Shown: one piece after another, positions 46,333-54,458 of the stretch
Numbering within the stretch: position 1 is the stretch's first letter
Layout of the letters: every line of letters starts with the position of its first letter
From: Planotetraspora kaengkrachanensis
GTDB lineage: Bacteria; Actinomycetota; Actinomycetes; Streptosporangiales; Streptosporangiaceae
Reading direction: 5' to 3'
NCBI RefSeq assembly: GCF_016862895.1
Contig: NZ_BONV01000018.1
Location: 150,753 to 214,752, forward strand
Length of the DNA: 64,000 nucleotides
Program-made: the position numbers and the translations under genes
The notes under the pieces: generated by a model
The model's input: the letters and a program-made list of their open reading frames with translations, nothing else
Told to the model about the DNA's origin: nothing
Databases searched by the model: none

Positions 46333-46417
46333 ACGCGTGTGCTCCTCGGCGAGAGGCTCCGCGCGTCCCTCGCCGGCCGGGGCGCGCGTGGGCCCCGGCT
46401 CAGGTGTCCGTCGGGCC

Positions 46418-47824
46418 TCAGGAGGCCGTGCAGGTGTCCTGGGTGGCGTCGAAGCCGTCCACGTCGTCCAGCGACTTGGGCGACTTGAGTCCCGCCCAGT
46501 CCGCCCCGACGACCAGGACGAGCGACTTGGTGTCGGTGTCGTGCACGGCCTGGGTCTTCGACTTCTTCAGTTCGCCGACGAGGCGCGGCACCCGGCTCTC
46601 GCCGTCGGGTCCGTACTTGACCAGCGTCTTCGCCGACGGCTTCTTCGCGGACGCGACCTTCACGACGTGGTAGCCGCGCTGCTCGAGCTGCGCCGCGACC
46701 TGTGTGCCGAGCCCCTGCCTGCTTGAGCCGTTCTGGACGATGATCTGGACCTGCGACTTGGGGATCTTCTGCTCGCCGCTCTTGACGTTGTCGGCGATCT
46801 GGTCGGCCGCGACCATCTTGAACAGGTTCTCCGCCTGGGGCTGGACCCATTCCACGCGGCCGGGGTTCGAGACCGAGTAGCGCCAGGGCGTGGTCACGAA
46901 GCGGATCTGGCCCGCGGTGAGGCCCTGCGCGCTCATCGCGAGGTCCTTCAGGACGCCCACGGTGAGTTCCGGGTCCGTGGTGATCGACTTCGTCATCGCG
47001 TCGAGGAAGCCGAACAGGGCCTGCGGATTGGTCAGCGTCTCGCCGCTCATCGCCTTCTTCGCCATGGAGGCGAGGAACATCTGCTGGCGCTGGATGCGGC
47101 CGATGTCCGAACCGTCGCCGATGCTGTATCGGGCTCTGACGTAGCCGAGCGCCTGCTCACCCTGGAGCGTGTGCTTGCCCGCGGTCAGGTGGAGCAGCGC
47201 CTTGGTGTCGTTGATCGGCTGCGGAAGACAGACAGGGACGCCGCCGAGCGCGTCCACCATGGACTTGAAGCCGGTGAAGTCGACCTTGACGAAATGGTCG
47301 ATGTGGATGCCTGTCAGGGTCTCGATCGTCTTCCAGGTGCAGGCGATGCCGCCGGAGTTGAACGACTCGTTGATCATCCCGACATGGGTGTGCTGGCCGG
47401 TGAGGCCCTTCTTGGCCGGGCAGGACGGCAGATGAACGAGGGAGTCGCGAGGGAAGCTGATCAGGACGGCGCCGTCCCTGTCCGGGGAGATGTGGGCGAG
47501 GATGATGGTGTCGGTCCGCTCGCCGACGAACTTGCCGTATTTGGCGTTCGAGCCGTTGCGCTGGTCGGACCCGACGATCAGGACGTTGAGCGCCTCACTG
47601 ATCTTCGCCGGTCGCGGGCCGAGCTCCTGCGGGGTCACCTGCTCGTGCCGGACGTTGCCGCTCAGCTTGAAGTATCCCGAGACCACGAAGGTCGACGCGC
47701 CGACGAGCACCCCCAGCACCGCCGCGAGCACCGTCCACAGCCATGCGCGCCACTTCGGCACGATGCGAGGCGCCGCCGGAGGATCTTCTACTGGTGGCGC
47801 GGGCCGGACGTCGACGAGACCCAC
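46418..47824 (-). CDS. LytR-CpsA-Psr family transferase with LytR_C domain
   Basis: 468 residues. One membrane helix (about 28-52). LCP domain: NVLIVGSDQRNG, ERTDTIILAHISPDRDGAVL, ISFPRDSLVHLP, FVKVDFTGFKSMVDALGGV, LQGEQALGYVRARYSIGDGSD. C-terminal LytR_C domain about 345-440 (IIVQNGSSRQGLGTQVAAQL). Classical wall-polymer ligase. GTG start at 47824 with AGGAG 9 bases upstream. Confidence 0.92.
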   Translation of the reverse strand: MGLVDVRPAPPVEDPPAAPRIVPKWRAWLWTVLAAVLGVLVGASTFVVSGYFKLSGNVRHEQVTPQELGPRPAKISEALNVLIVGSDQRNGSNAKYGKFVGERTDTIILAHISPDRDGAVLISFPRDSLVHLPSCPAKKGLTGQHTHVGMINESFNSGGIACTWKTIETLTGIHIDHFVKVDFTGFKSMVDALGGVPVCLPQPINDTKALLHLTAGKHTLQGEQALGYVRARYSIGDGSDIGRIQRQQMFLASMAKKAMSGETLTNPQALFGFLDAMTKSITTDPELTVGVLKDLAMSAQGLTAGQIRFVTTPWRYSVSNPGRVEWVQPQAENLFKMVAADQIADNVKSGEQKIPKSQVQIIVQNGSSRQGLGTQVAAQLEQRGYHVVKVASAKKPSAKTLVKYGPDGESRVPRLVGELKKSKTQAVHDTDTKSLVLVVGADWAGLKSPKSLDDVDGFDATQDTCTAS

Positions 47825-48525
47825 TCTTCATGACTCCTGAGGTTCGGACCTGGGCTTACGCCCAAATCGAGAGCCAGCGCGGCAAACCGGGGCAAGTGTA
47901 GCGACGGATTCTGAACGTTCGCTTCCAGCCGCCGAGACGTGGACCGCGAGCGGTGTTCGCGCCCCCGCTTTCCTCTTTGTAGATGCGAGTGCGGGGCGAA
48001 AAGTTGTGAAGAATGCGGAGAAATCCGGTGATCATTGTTGCGGGGACCGGGTGATCCAGGTCGCTTCCGGAGGGTCGTCCCATGCGCCGCGGGCACGGGA
48101 CCGGGTGCCGGTGTCGCGGATGCTCGACCATCTTGCCCGCACTCCTCCCTGCCGCCTGTAGGACCGTCGCGGTGGGGAGGGCCGGGCCCGGTGCGGGCCC
48201 GCCGGTTCCGGAGGGCGGGGAGCCATCCCTGACTCGCATGCGAAACGGATGAGTCGGCGCTGACGCTAGCCGTCCCCGATCTCGTGATCGGCGACTTTTC
48301 GCTGCTTTGGCGAGCGGCGTGTCGTTCTCTTAACCACAGGCTCGCCACCACAGGCCCGTGACCACAGGCTCGTGACCACGCGCTCCTGATCACGGGCGGG
48401 CGCGGTGCCGTCTCGTCTTCCACAGTTCACCCACCGCCCGACTCGCGTGCACCGGGCCGTTGTTAGGCTCGGACCTCACTGTGTCCGCCCCGGGACACAT
48501 CCGCCCAGCATGAGGACAGACGTAC
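47825..48525. other. 700-bp divergent intergenic region (LCP / manA)
   Basis: No convincing gene: all frames show non-coding composition. It must hold the promoter of the LCP gene (AT-richer patch 47970-48030) and of manA. A 14-bp tandem repeat lies at 48333-48402 (separate entry). A small GGGC-TTAC-GCCC hairpin occurs at about 47852-47863 in the LCP leader. Confidence 0.45.
48333..48402. repeat. 14-bp tandem repeat, about five units
   Basis: Units begin at 48333 (ACCACAGGCTCGCC), 48347 (ACCACAGGCCCGTG), 48361 (ACCACAGGCTCGTG), 48375 (ACCACGCGCTCCTG) and 48389 (ATCACGGGCGGGCG), decaying in order. The 10-mer CACAGGCTCG is also present in units 2 and 3 of the array after asd. It lies about 125 bp upstream of the manA start. 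Confidence 0.8.
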
Positions 48526-49635
48526 GTGGATCCGCTCTCCAACCCGATCAAGGACTATGCGTGGGGCTCCCGGACGGCCATCGCCGGCCTGACCGGCAGG
48601 GCGGCCACCGGCCCCGAGGCCGAGATGTGGCTGGGCGCGCACCCGTCCGGCCCGTCGCGCCTGGTGCGGGACGGCGCCGAGACGACCCTCGACCAGGTGA
48701 TCGCCGCGGACCCCGAGGGCAGCCTGGGCGAGCCCTCCATCGAGCGGTTCGGGCGGCGCCTGCCGTACCTGATGAAGCTGATCGCGGTCGACCAGCCGCT
48801 GTCGCTCCAGGTGCACCCCACCTCCGAGCAGGCGGCCGAGGCGTTCGCGCGGGGAGACTCCAACTACTCCGACCCGTGGCACAAGCCCGAGATGATCTGC
48901 GCTCTGACGCCGTTCTCCGGTCTGGCCGGATTCCGGCCCTCCGCCCAGTCGGCGATGCTGGTCGAGCGGCTGCAGGTGGAGGCTCTTCAGCCGGTCGTGT
49001 CGCGCCTGGCGGCCGACGACGTGCTCGGCGCCCTGCGCCTGCTGCTGGAGTGGCCCGGCTCCAAGCGTGAGCTGGTCGACGCGATCGTGTGGGCGGCGGC
49101 CTCGGTCCACCAGGCCGACTACGAACTGGTCTGCCGGCTGGCCCGGCAGTATCCCGAGGATCCCGCCGTGCTGGCGCCGTTGCTGATGCACCGGCACGAG
49201 CTGGCTCCCGGCGAGGCGCTCTACCTCGGGGCCGGCGTGCTCCACTGTTATCTCGACGGCTTCGGCGTGGAGATCATGGCCGGGTCGGACAACGTCCTCA
49301 GAGCGGGTCTCACCGGCAAGCGGATCGACGTCGAGGAACTGCTGCGGATCACCGAGGCCGGGGCCCAGCCGCTCGCGGTCGTCCAGGAGGGCGACGCCTA
49401 CGTGCCGCCCGCGGCCGAGTTCCTGCTGCGCAGGATCACGCCGGGAGACGGTCACGTCCTCGAGCGGGCGGTGCCCCGGATCGTGGTGTGCACCGAGGGG
49501 ACCGTCGGCCTGTCCGCGCCGGACGGCACGCAGGTGAAGCTGCACCCGGGGGAGTCGGTGTTCGTCCCGGCCTCGGATGGTCCGGTCGAGTTGTCCGGCG
49601 AAGGGACAGCGTTCAGCGCCGAACCCCAGGTGTGA
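48526..49635 (+). CDS. manA: Mannose-6-phosphate isomerase, class I
   Basis: 369 residues. Interconverts fructose-6-P and mannose-6-P for GDP-mannose and envelope glycans. Type I motifs: NPIKDYAWGSRTAIA, LQVHPTSEQAAEAF (zinc Gln/His), DPWHKPEMICAL (Glu), and YLDGFGVEIMAGSDNVLRAG, LTGKRID. GTG start at 48526, no strong Shine-Dalgarno. Its position beside LCP and deacetylase genes fits a wall-polymer context. Confidence 0.93.
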   Translation: MDPLSNPIKDYAWGSRTAIAGLTGRAATGPEAEMWLGAHPSGPSRLVRDGAETTLDQVIAADPEGSLGEPSIERFGRRLPYLMKLIAVDQPLSLQVHPTSEQAAEAFARGDSNYSDPWHKPEMICALTPFSGLAGFRPSAQSAMLVERLQVEALQPVVSRLAADDVLGALRLLLEWPGSKRELVDAIVWAAASVHQADYELVCRLARQYPEDPAVLAPLLMHRHELAPGEALYLGAGVLHCYLDGFGVEIMAGSDNVLRAGLTGKRIDVEELLRITEAGAQPLAVVQEGDAYVPPAAEFLLRRITPGDGHVLERAVPRIVVCTEGTVGLSAPDGTQVKLHPGESVFVPASDGPVELSGEGTAFSAEPQV

Positions 49636-49808
49636 GGCGGCCGGCCGAGCCCCCCACCCGCCCCCTCGGTACCGGCGTCAAGCGTCGCGGACGGTAAGCA
49701 TCGCGAAGATTCACGCAGGGTGATGTTTGTCCCACTCTCCGTGAGTCTGACCATGGTCCGGGGTAGGAAGTCACTCATCGTCATCCGGTGCCCGTTGGAA
49801 GGGGAGCC

Positions 49809-50864
49809 ATGGGACGCTTGAGGGCCTTCGGCGTGGGGGTAGCGTCGCTGAGCGTCGCCGCGCTGTCCGCCGCGTGCATGTCCGGGGGGGAACAGGACGA
49901 CAAGGCCGCCGCTGCTCGCGCCAAGGCGAGCAACATGGCCGCGGCGGCCTCGGAGAAGAAGGCCGAGACCGAGATCGCGGCCAAGGCGAAGGCCAACGAG
50001 CTGGGTCAGATACCCGTGATCATGTATCACCGGATCATCAAGAACCCGCCGCCCGGCGACGACCGCACGCCCGAGCAGTTCCGGGCCGAGTTGGAGCGGC
50101 TGGCCAAGGAGAACTACGTCCCGATCACCGCGGCCGAGTACGTCACCGGCAAGATCGGCATTCCGGCGGGGAAGCATCCCGTCGTGCTTACCTTCGACGA
50201 CTCCTCACCGTCGCAGCTCAGCCTGGACGGCATGGGCAATCCGAAGCCCGACACCGCCGTCGGCATCCTGATGGACGTGGCGAAGAAGCATCCGGGTTTC
50301 CGGCCGGTCGCCACCTTCTACGTGATCCGTGACCTGTTCGGCATGGCGAAGCCGGAGGAGCAGACCCAGGTCCTCGAGTGGCTCAAGGACCACGGCTTCG
50401 ACATCGGCAACCACACCCGCGACCACCTCAACCTGCTCGGCAAGTCCGAGAAGGAGGTCGAGGAGCAGATCGGCGCGGGGCAGAAGCTGGTCACCTCGCT
50501 GATCAAGTTCTCGCCCGTCACGCTCGCCCTGCCGTACGGCAACCAGCCGCGGGACAAGAAGTGGGCGCTGAAGGGATCGGGGGCGGGCGCGAGCTACGAC
50601 TTCGGTGGTGTGTTCCTGGCCGGCTACACCCCGGCGCCCTCTCCGTACACGAAGGACTTCGACCCGGTGGGCATCCCGCGCATCCGGTCCAAGGAGAAGG
50701 TCGGCGACTGCGTGAAGTTCTGCTCCACCGCCTGGCTGGACTGGCTGAACGCCAACGCCAGCGACCGCTTCACCTCCGACGGCAACGCGAGCACCGTCGC
50801 CTTCCCGAAGTTCAAGGCGCCCTTCGTGGCGGCGCCCTTCACCAGCCGGGCCCTGCCGTACTGA
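49809..50864 (+). CDS. Lipoprotein polysaccharide deacetylase
   Basis: 351 residues. Lipobox LSAAC (Cys about 23), then an Ala/Lys-rich helix. NodB-type deacetylase: IPVIMYHRIIKNPP, VVLTFDDSSPSQ (catalytic and metal Asp), and GNHTRDHLNLL (metal HxxxH). It has an insert of about 30 residues between TFDD and the helix compared with short NodB domains. Probably removes acetyl groups from cell-surface glycans. AAGGGGAG before ATG. Confidence 0.9.
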   Translation: MGRLRAFGVGVASLSVAALSAACMSGGEQDDKAAAARAKASNMAAAASEKKAETEIAAKAKANELGQIPVIMYHRIIKNPPPGDDRTPEQFRAELERLAKENYVPITAAEYVTGKIGIPAGKHPVVLTFDDSSPSQLSLDGMGNPKPDTAVGILMDVAKKHPGFRPVATFYVIRDLFGMAKPEEQTQVLEWLKDHGFDIGNHTRDHLNLLGKSEKEVEEQIGAGQKLVTSLIKFSPVTLALPYGNQPRDKKWALKGSGAGASYDFGGVFLAGYTPAPSPYTKDFDPVGIPRIRSKEKVGDCVKFCSTAWLDWLNANASDRFTSDGNASTVAFPKFKAPFVAAPFTSRALPY

Positions 50865-50896
50865 CCCTGCCGTACAGGCTCAGGTACTGACAGGCC

Positions 50897-50929
50897 GACC
50901 CGTTCCCGCCGGCACGGCGGGGGCGGGTC
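50897..50929. terminator. Bidirectional terminator hairpin
   Basis: GACCCG-TT-CCCGCCG (50897-50911) pairs with CGGCGGG-GG-CGGGTC (50915-50929) around a GCA loop, 13 pairs with one internal loop. It lies between convergent genes and overlaps the stop codon of the minus-strand gene. Confidence 0.75.
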
Positions 50930-51608
50930 AGCTCGCGTGACCCGCCCTGCGGCGCCCCTCCTGGAGGAACGCCGCCAGGGCCCCGGGCTCGCCGAGGCCG
51001 GCCAGCGGGCGGGCGGCGCCGAACGGCATGTTCCAGAAGTCGCCCTCGCGGGGACGCCAGGGCCCGACGTAGGCGTAGGGCTCGTCGATCGCCGAGTCGC
51101 CGAGGGAGACGCCGTAGTTGACCTCGTCGAGGGTGATGGCGAGATCGAAGTGCTCCGGCCAGAGCACGGGTGCCATCTCCTGACCTGCCGCGGAGGCCAG
51201 ACGGCGAAGCTCGATGTCTCCCTTGGCGAGGCAGTGGGCCAGGTAGGCCGCGGCGTCCGCGCTGACGTCCACGCTCTGGTCAGGACCGGCGCCCGAACCG
51301 TCGTGGTAGAGCCCCTCGGGCGCGCCGGCCTCGACGCCCGCCGCCCCCGCCAGTTCGGCGTAGGTGACCCCGTGGAGCGGCAGAACGTCGCCGGTCTCCG
51401 TGACCAGCACGTCGCCGTCGACGCGCAGGTCGGGTGTGGAGACGGTGGCGAACCCTCCGGCGACGACCCGCAGCCGGATCGTGCCGCTCGTCCGGTACTG
51501 GGGGCCGGCCATGATCAGCTCGGCGACGCCGTGCAACGCCCGCCTCGTCTGCGCGAGCCCGGCCGGCGCGCCTGTGAAACGGGTCGCGGATGGATCGTCG
51601 TCTCGCAC
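50928..51608 (-). CDS. Conserved actinobacterial protein of unknown function
   Basis: 226 residues, no membrane segment. GTG start at 51608 with GGGAG upstream. Recognisable stretches are TGAPAGLAQTRRALHGVAELI and HFDLAITLDEVNYGVSLGDS, DEPYAYVGPWRPREGDFWNM, EGRRRAGHA, which recur in actinobacterial hypothetical proteins as far as I recall. The alternate longer frame to 52064 has non-coding composition. No function can be stated. Confidence 0.7.
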   Translation of the reverse strand: MRDDDPSATRFTGAPAGLAQTRRALHGVAELIMAGPQYRTSGTIRLRVVAGGFATVSTPDLRVDGDVLVTETGDVLPLHGVTYAELAGAAGVEAGAPEGLYHDGSGAGPDQSVDVSADAAAYLAHCLAKGDIELRRLASAAGQEMAPVLWPEHFDLAITLDEVNYGVSLGDSAIDEPYAYVGPWRPREGDFWNMPFGAARPLAGLGEPGALAAFLQEGRRRAGHAS

Positions 51609-51795
51609 TGTCTTCTCCCTCAGGCTCGGGCCGGACCGCGTCGTCGCGGGTCGCGACCGGGTGTTCCGATGCCCCCGGGGCCGACCGAGCACCGGAGCCC
51701 TTCTACGACTAGCCTGCGGGCATGGACGACGACGCCTCAACCCGCCACAGGGTAGCCGCCGCGGCGGAAGGCCGGATCTCGGGCGGCGCGGGCCG

Positions 51796-52605
51796 GTGAC
51801 CACGACACCACAGTCCGGGTCCGAGCCCGGCTCCCAGGTCACGGCCGACCTGCGCGGGCTGACCCCCAGGCTCATCGGCCCGGAGATCGTCGCCGTCTTC
51901 TCGGTGTCGCTCGGCGCCAGTGCCCTGTTCGCGCTCATTCGCCTGATCGGCGCGCTGACCGCGCCCAAGGCGCTCAGCGGGCAGCAGGCCGTACTCGTCG
52001 GGTCGCTCGCGCCGGGCAGGCCGTGGCTGGACCTCACCCTCCAGGTGGCTGAGATCGCGGTCAACGTCGCCCCCGTCGGGCTGGTCGCCTATCTGCTCGC
52101 CCGGTCGGGCGAGTCCATGCGGACGATCGGCGTCGACCTGCGCGAACCTGGTCGTGACCTGCTCAGGGGTGCCGCGCTCGCGGCGGCCATCGGCGGCACC
52201 GGCCTGGCCTTCTATCTGGTGGCGTTCAATTCCGGGATCAACCTGAACGTCGTCCCCGAGTCGCTGCCCCCGCAATGGTGGCGGGTGCCGATCCTGCTCC
52301 TCGGCGCCGCCCAGAACGGCGTGCTCGAAGAGGTGCTGGTCGCCGGATACCTCCTGCACCGGCTCGACCAGCGCGGCTGGTCGCCCTGGCGCTCGGTGGC
52401 CGTCGCGTCGCTGCTGCGCGGCTCGTACCACCTCTACCAGGGCTTCGGCGGGTTCATCGGAAACGTGGCGATGGGTCTGATCTTCGGGCGGCTCTACCAG
52501 CGATGGGGACGCGCGATGCCCCTGATCGTCGCCCACACGTTGATCGACTCCGTGGCGTTCGTTGGATACGGTCTGCTCCGCGGCAAGGTCTCCTGGCTTC
52601 CCTGA
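51796..52605 (+). CDS. CPBP family intramembrane glutamic endopeptidase
   Basis: 269 residues, about seven membrane helices. CPBP motifs are AAQNGVLEEVLVAGYLL (catalytic Glu pair), RGSYHLYQGFGGFIGNVAMG (His) and PLIVAHTLIDSVAFV (His, Asp). The family processes or shields membrane peptides. Start GTG at 51796 is the only start near the first helix; Shine-Dalgarno weak. Confidence 0.88.
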   Translation: MTTTPQSGSEPGSQVTADLRGLTPRLIGPEIVAVFSVSLGASALFALIRLIGALTAPKALSGQQAVLVGSLAPGRPWLDLTLQVAEIAVNVAPVGLVAYLLARSGESMRTIGVDLREPGRDLLRGAALAAAIGGTGLAFYLVAFNSGINLNVVPESLPPQWWRVPILLLGAAQNGVLEEVLVAGYLLHRLDQRGWSPWRSVAVASLLRGSYHLYQGFGGFIGNVAMGLIFGRLYQRWGRAMPLIVAHTLIDSVAFVGYGLLRGKVSWLP

Positions 52606-52681
52606 CGACCGGCCTGACCGGCCGGAAAACTCATGAAGTCGGCTTGCGCCAATAGGCCGACGTGAGACCATGTGGGACGTT

Positions 52682-53293
52682 ATGCGCGCCCGGTTACCCC
52701 TTCGTCTCGCGCGATCGGCGTTCTTCGCCATCGTGTGCGTGACGCTGGCCGTCGGCGCGCACCGGCTGGGCGGCGGATCGGCCCCCTCGTTCACGACGGC
52801 GCTGGCGGCGGGAGCCGTCGTGCTGGCCGTCGCGGCGGGCCTGGCCGGACGTGAGCGGAGCGCCGCCACGATCAGCGTCCTGCTGGTCGTCGCGCAGGTC
52901 TCCCTCCACGAACTGTTCGACCGCACGGCCCCTGCGGCCGCGAGCGCGCTCCCCGCGGTCCACGCGCACGGAGGCCTCGGCGTCGACCTCGGCATGATCA
53001 TCGCGCACCTCACGGCCACGCTGATCACCGGTTGGTGGCTGGCCCGCGGTGAGGTCGCGTTGTGGTCGTTGCTGCGCCGGGCGGGCGCGCGGGCCACGGG
53101 GTCGTTGCGCGTCCTGCTCGCACTCCTGACCCGGGAGCCGGCGCCGGTGCCTGCCCGGTCCTTCGGCTTTCCCTCCACCGTCTCGCGTGTCCGTCCCGGC
53201 CGGGTGCTGCTCCACGCCGTCACCCGGCGCGGACCGCCCCGTCCCGCCGTACCGCGCCTTCTCGCGCGCGCCGCCGGGACGTCGTCCGTGTGA
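52682..53293 (+). CDS. Putative membrane protein (copper-associated context)
   Basis: 203 residues. Four or five hydrophobic helices within residues 10-125, with a loop PAVHAHGGLGVDLGM bearing two His close to a helix containing another His (MIIAHLTAT). The C-terminal 70 residues are basic and cytoplasmic. This arrangement directly before a ycnI-type gene suggests metal handling. ATG at 52682 or 52670. Confidence 0.68.
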   Translation: MRARLPLRLARSAFFAIVCVTLAVGAHRLGGGSAPSFTTALAAGAVVLAVAAGLAGRERSAATISVLLVVAQVSLHELFDRTAPAAASALPAVHAHGGLGVDLGMIIAHLTATLITGWWLARGEVALWSLLRRAGARATGSLRVLLALLTREPAPVPARSFGFPSTVSRVRPGRVLLHAVTRRGPPRPAVPRLLARAAGTSSV

Positions 53294-53416
53294 TCTCCGC
53301 GATCTCCTTGATCTGCTCCTGATCTCCGCTCAGGACGCTTCCGGTACGGCTCGCGCTGTCGCCGTTCTCGTGAACGGGTCATCGTCCTTCCCCCGTATCC
53401 AGAAGTGGAGATTCCC

Positions 53417-54151
53417 ATGGCGTTCAACGCCGCGCTTCGCCGTGCCGGCGCCGTCACCGCCGGTGTCCTGGCCCTCACCGTCGGCCTGGCCGTACCGGCC
53501 CTCGCCCACGTCACGATCAACCCCGGCAGCGCCGTGAAGGGCAGCTGGACCAAGGTCGCCTTCCGGGTGCCGAACGAGCGTGACAACGCGTCCACCACCA
53601 AGGTGGAGGTCGACTTCCCGACCGACCACCCGCTGCCCTTCGTCTCGGTCCGGCCCGTTCCCGGGTGGGACGTCAAGGTGACCCAGGGCAAGCTGCCCAA
53701 GCCGGTCGTCAACGATGACGGGGACACGGTCACCGAGTCGGTCCTGAAGATCACCTGGAGCGGCGGTGAGATCAGCGCCGGGCAGTTCCAGGAGTTCGAG
53801 GTGTCGGTCGGCCCGCTGCCCAAGACCGTCGACGAGTTGGACTTCCCGGCCACTCAGACCTACTCCAACGGAGAGGTCGTGAAGTGGGCGGACCAGCCCA
53901 AGGCGGACGGGTCGGAGGCCGAGCACCCGGTGCCCGCGCTCAAGCTGGTCGCCGGAACCGACGACGACGCCCACGGCGCCGCGCCGTCGCCGGCGCCCAC
54001 GGCCACCGTGCTCGGGGACGCCGGGCACGCGGCCGCACCGGAGGTCGCGGATTCCGACTCCACCGCCCGGGCGATCGGCGCCGTCGGCATCGCCGTCGGC
54101 CTGATCGGCACCGCTGTGGGCATCCTCGGCATGCGCCGCTCGCGTAGCTGA
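53417..54151 (+). CDS. YcnI-like copper-binding membrane protein (DUF1775)
   Basis: 244 residues. Signal peptide ends at ALA, leaving HVTINP as mature N-terminus, the His used for Cu(II) by YcnI. DUF1775 domain: NPGSAVKGSWTKVAFRVPNE, GWDVKVTQGKL, ITWSGGEISAGQFQEFEV, FPATQTYSNGEVVKW (conserved Trp). C-terminal membrane helix (about 213-235). 124 bp after the membrane gene at 52682, forming a copper-uptake or resistance pair. Confidence 0.88.
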   Translation: MAFNAALRRAGAVTAGVLALTVGLAVPALAHVTINPGSAVKGSWTKVAFRVPNERDNASTTKVEVDFPTDHPLPFVSVRPVPGWDVKVTQGKLPKPVVNDDGDTVTESVLKITWSGGEISAGQFQEFEVSVGPLPKTVDELDFPATQTYSNGEVVKWADQPKADGSEAEHPVPALKLVAGTDDDAHGAAPSPAPTATVLGDAGHAAAPEVADSDSTARAIGAVGIAVGLIGTAVGILGMRRSRS

Positions 54152-54458
54152 CGCATGGCGATCGTGGCCGGTCCCGCGCCTGTACGGCCGGGGCCGGCCA
54201 CGTGTGTCTCCGGGTCCGGGTGCACCACGCCAAGAACGGGACGTAGCGTATAAAATCCGTCAATATCGGACTCGATGGTGTATCTGGGGCGTCAATATCG
54301 CCGAGCCCGGGTGCGTTTCGCGGTTTGCTGACGCGAGGCGGCTCGTCGCGGCATGCACGGCCAGCCGTACCTTTGGGTTTCAGCCGGGGGATTCATGGGC
54401 GAGCCCGCGGCCGGCGTACGTGCCCGACCTCGCCCTCGACAGACTCGGGAGGGTCTGG
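54152..54458 (+). promoter_or_regulatory. kdpD upstream region with two CGTCAATATCG direct repeats
   Basis: 307-bp gap. The 11-mer CGTCAATATCG occurs at 54258-54268 and 54290-54300, 32 bp apart (about three helical turns). TATAAAAT at 54249-54256 is a -10-like element. A response-regulator binding site is possible; nothing else coding is seen in the gap. Confidence 0.45.

Noticed and set aside
47856..48239. Several short frames between the LCP gene and manA
   Set aside because: Arg/Pro/Gly-rich, overlapping on both strands, and none shows coding periodicity.
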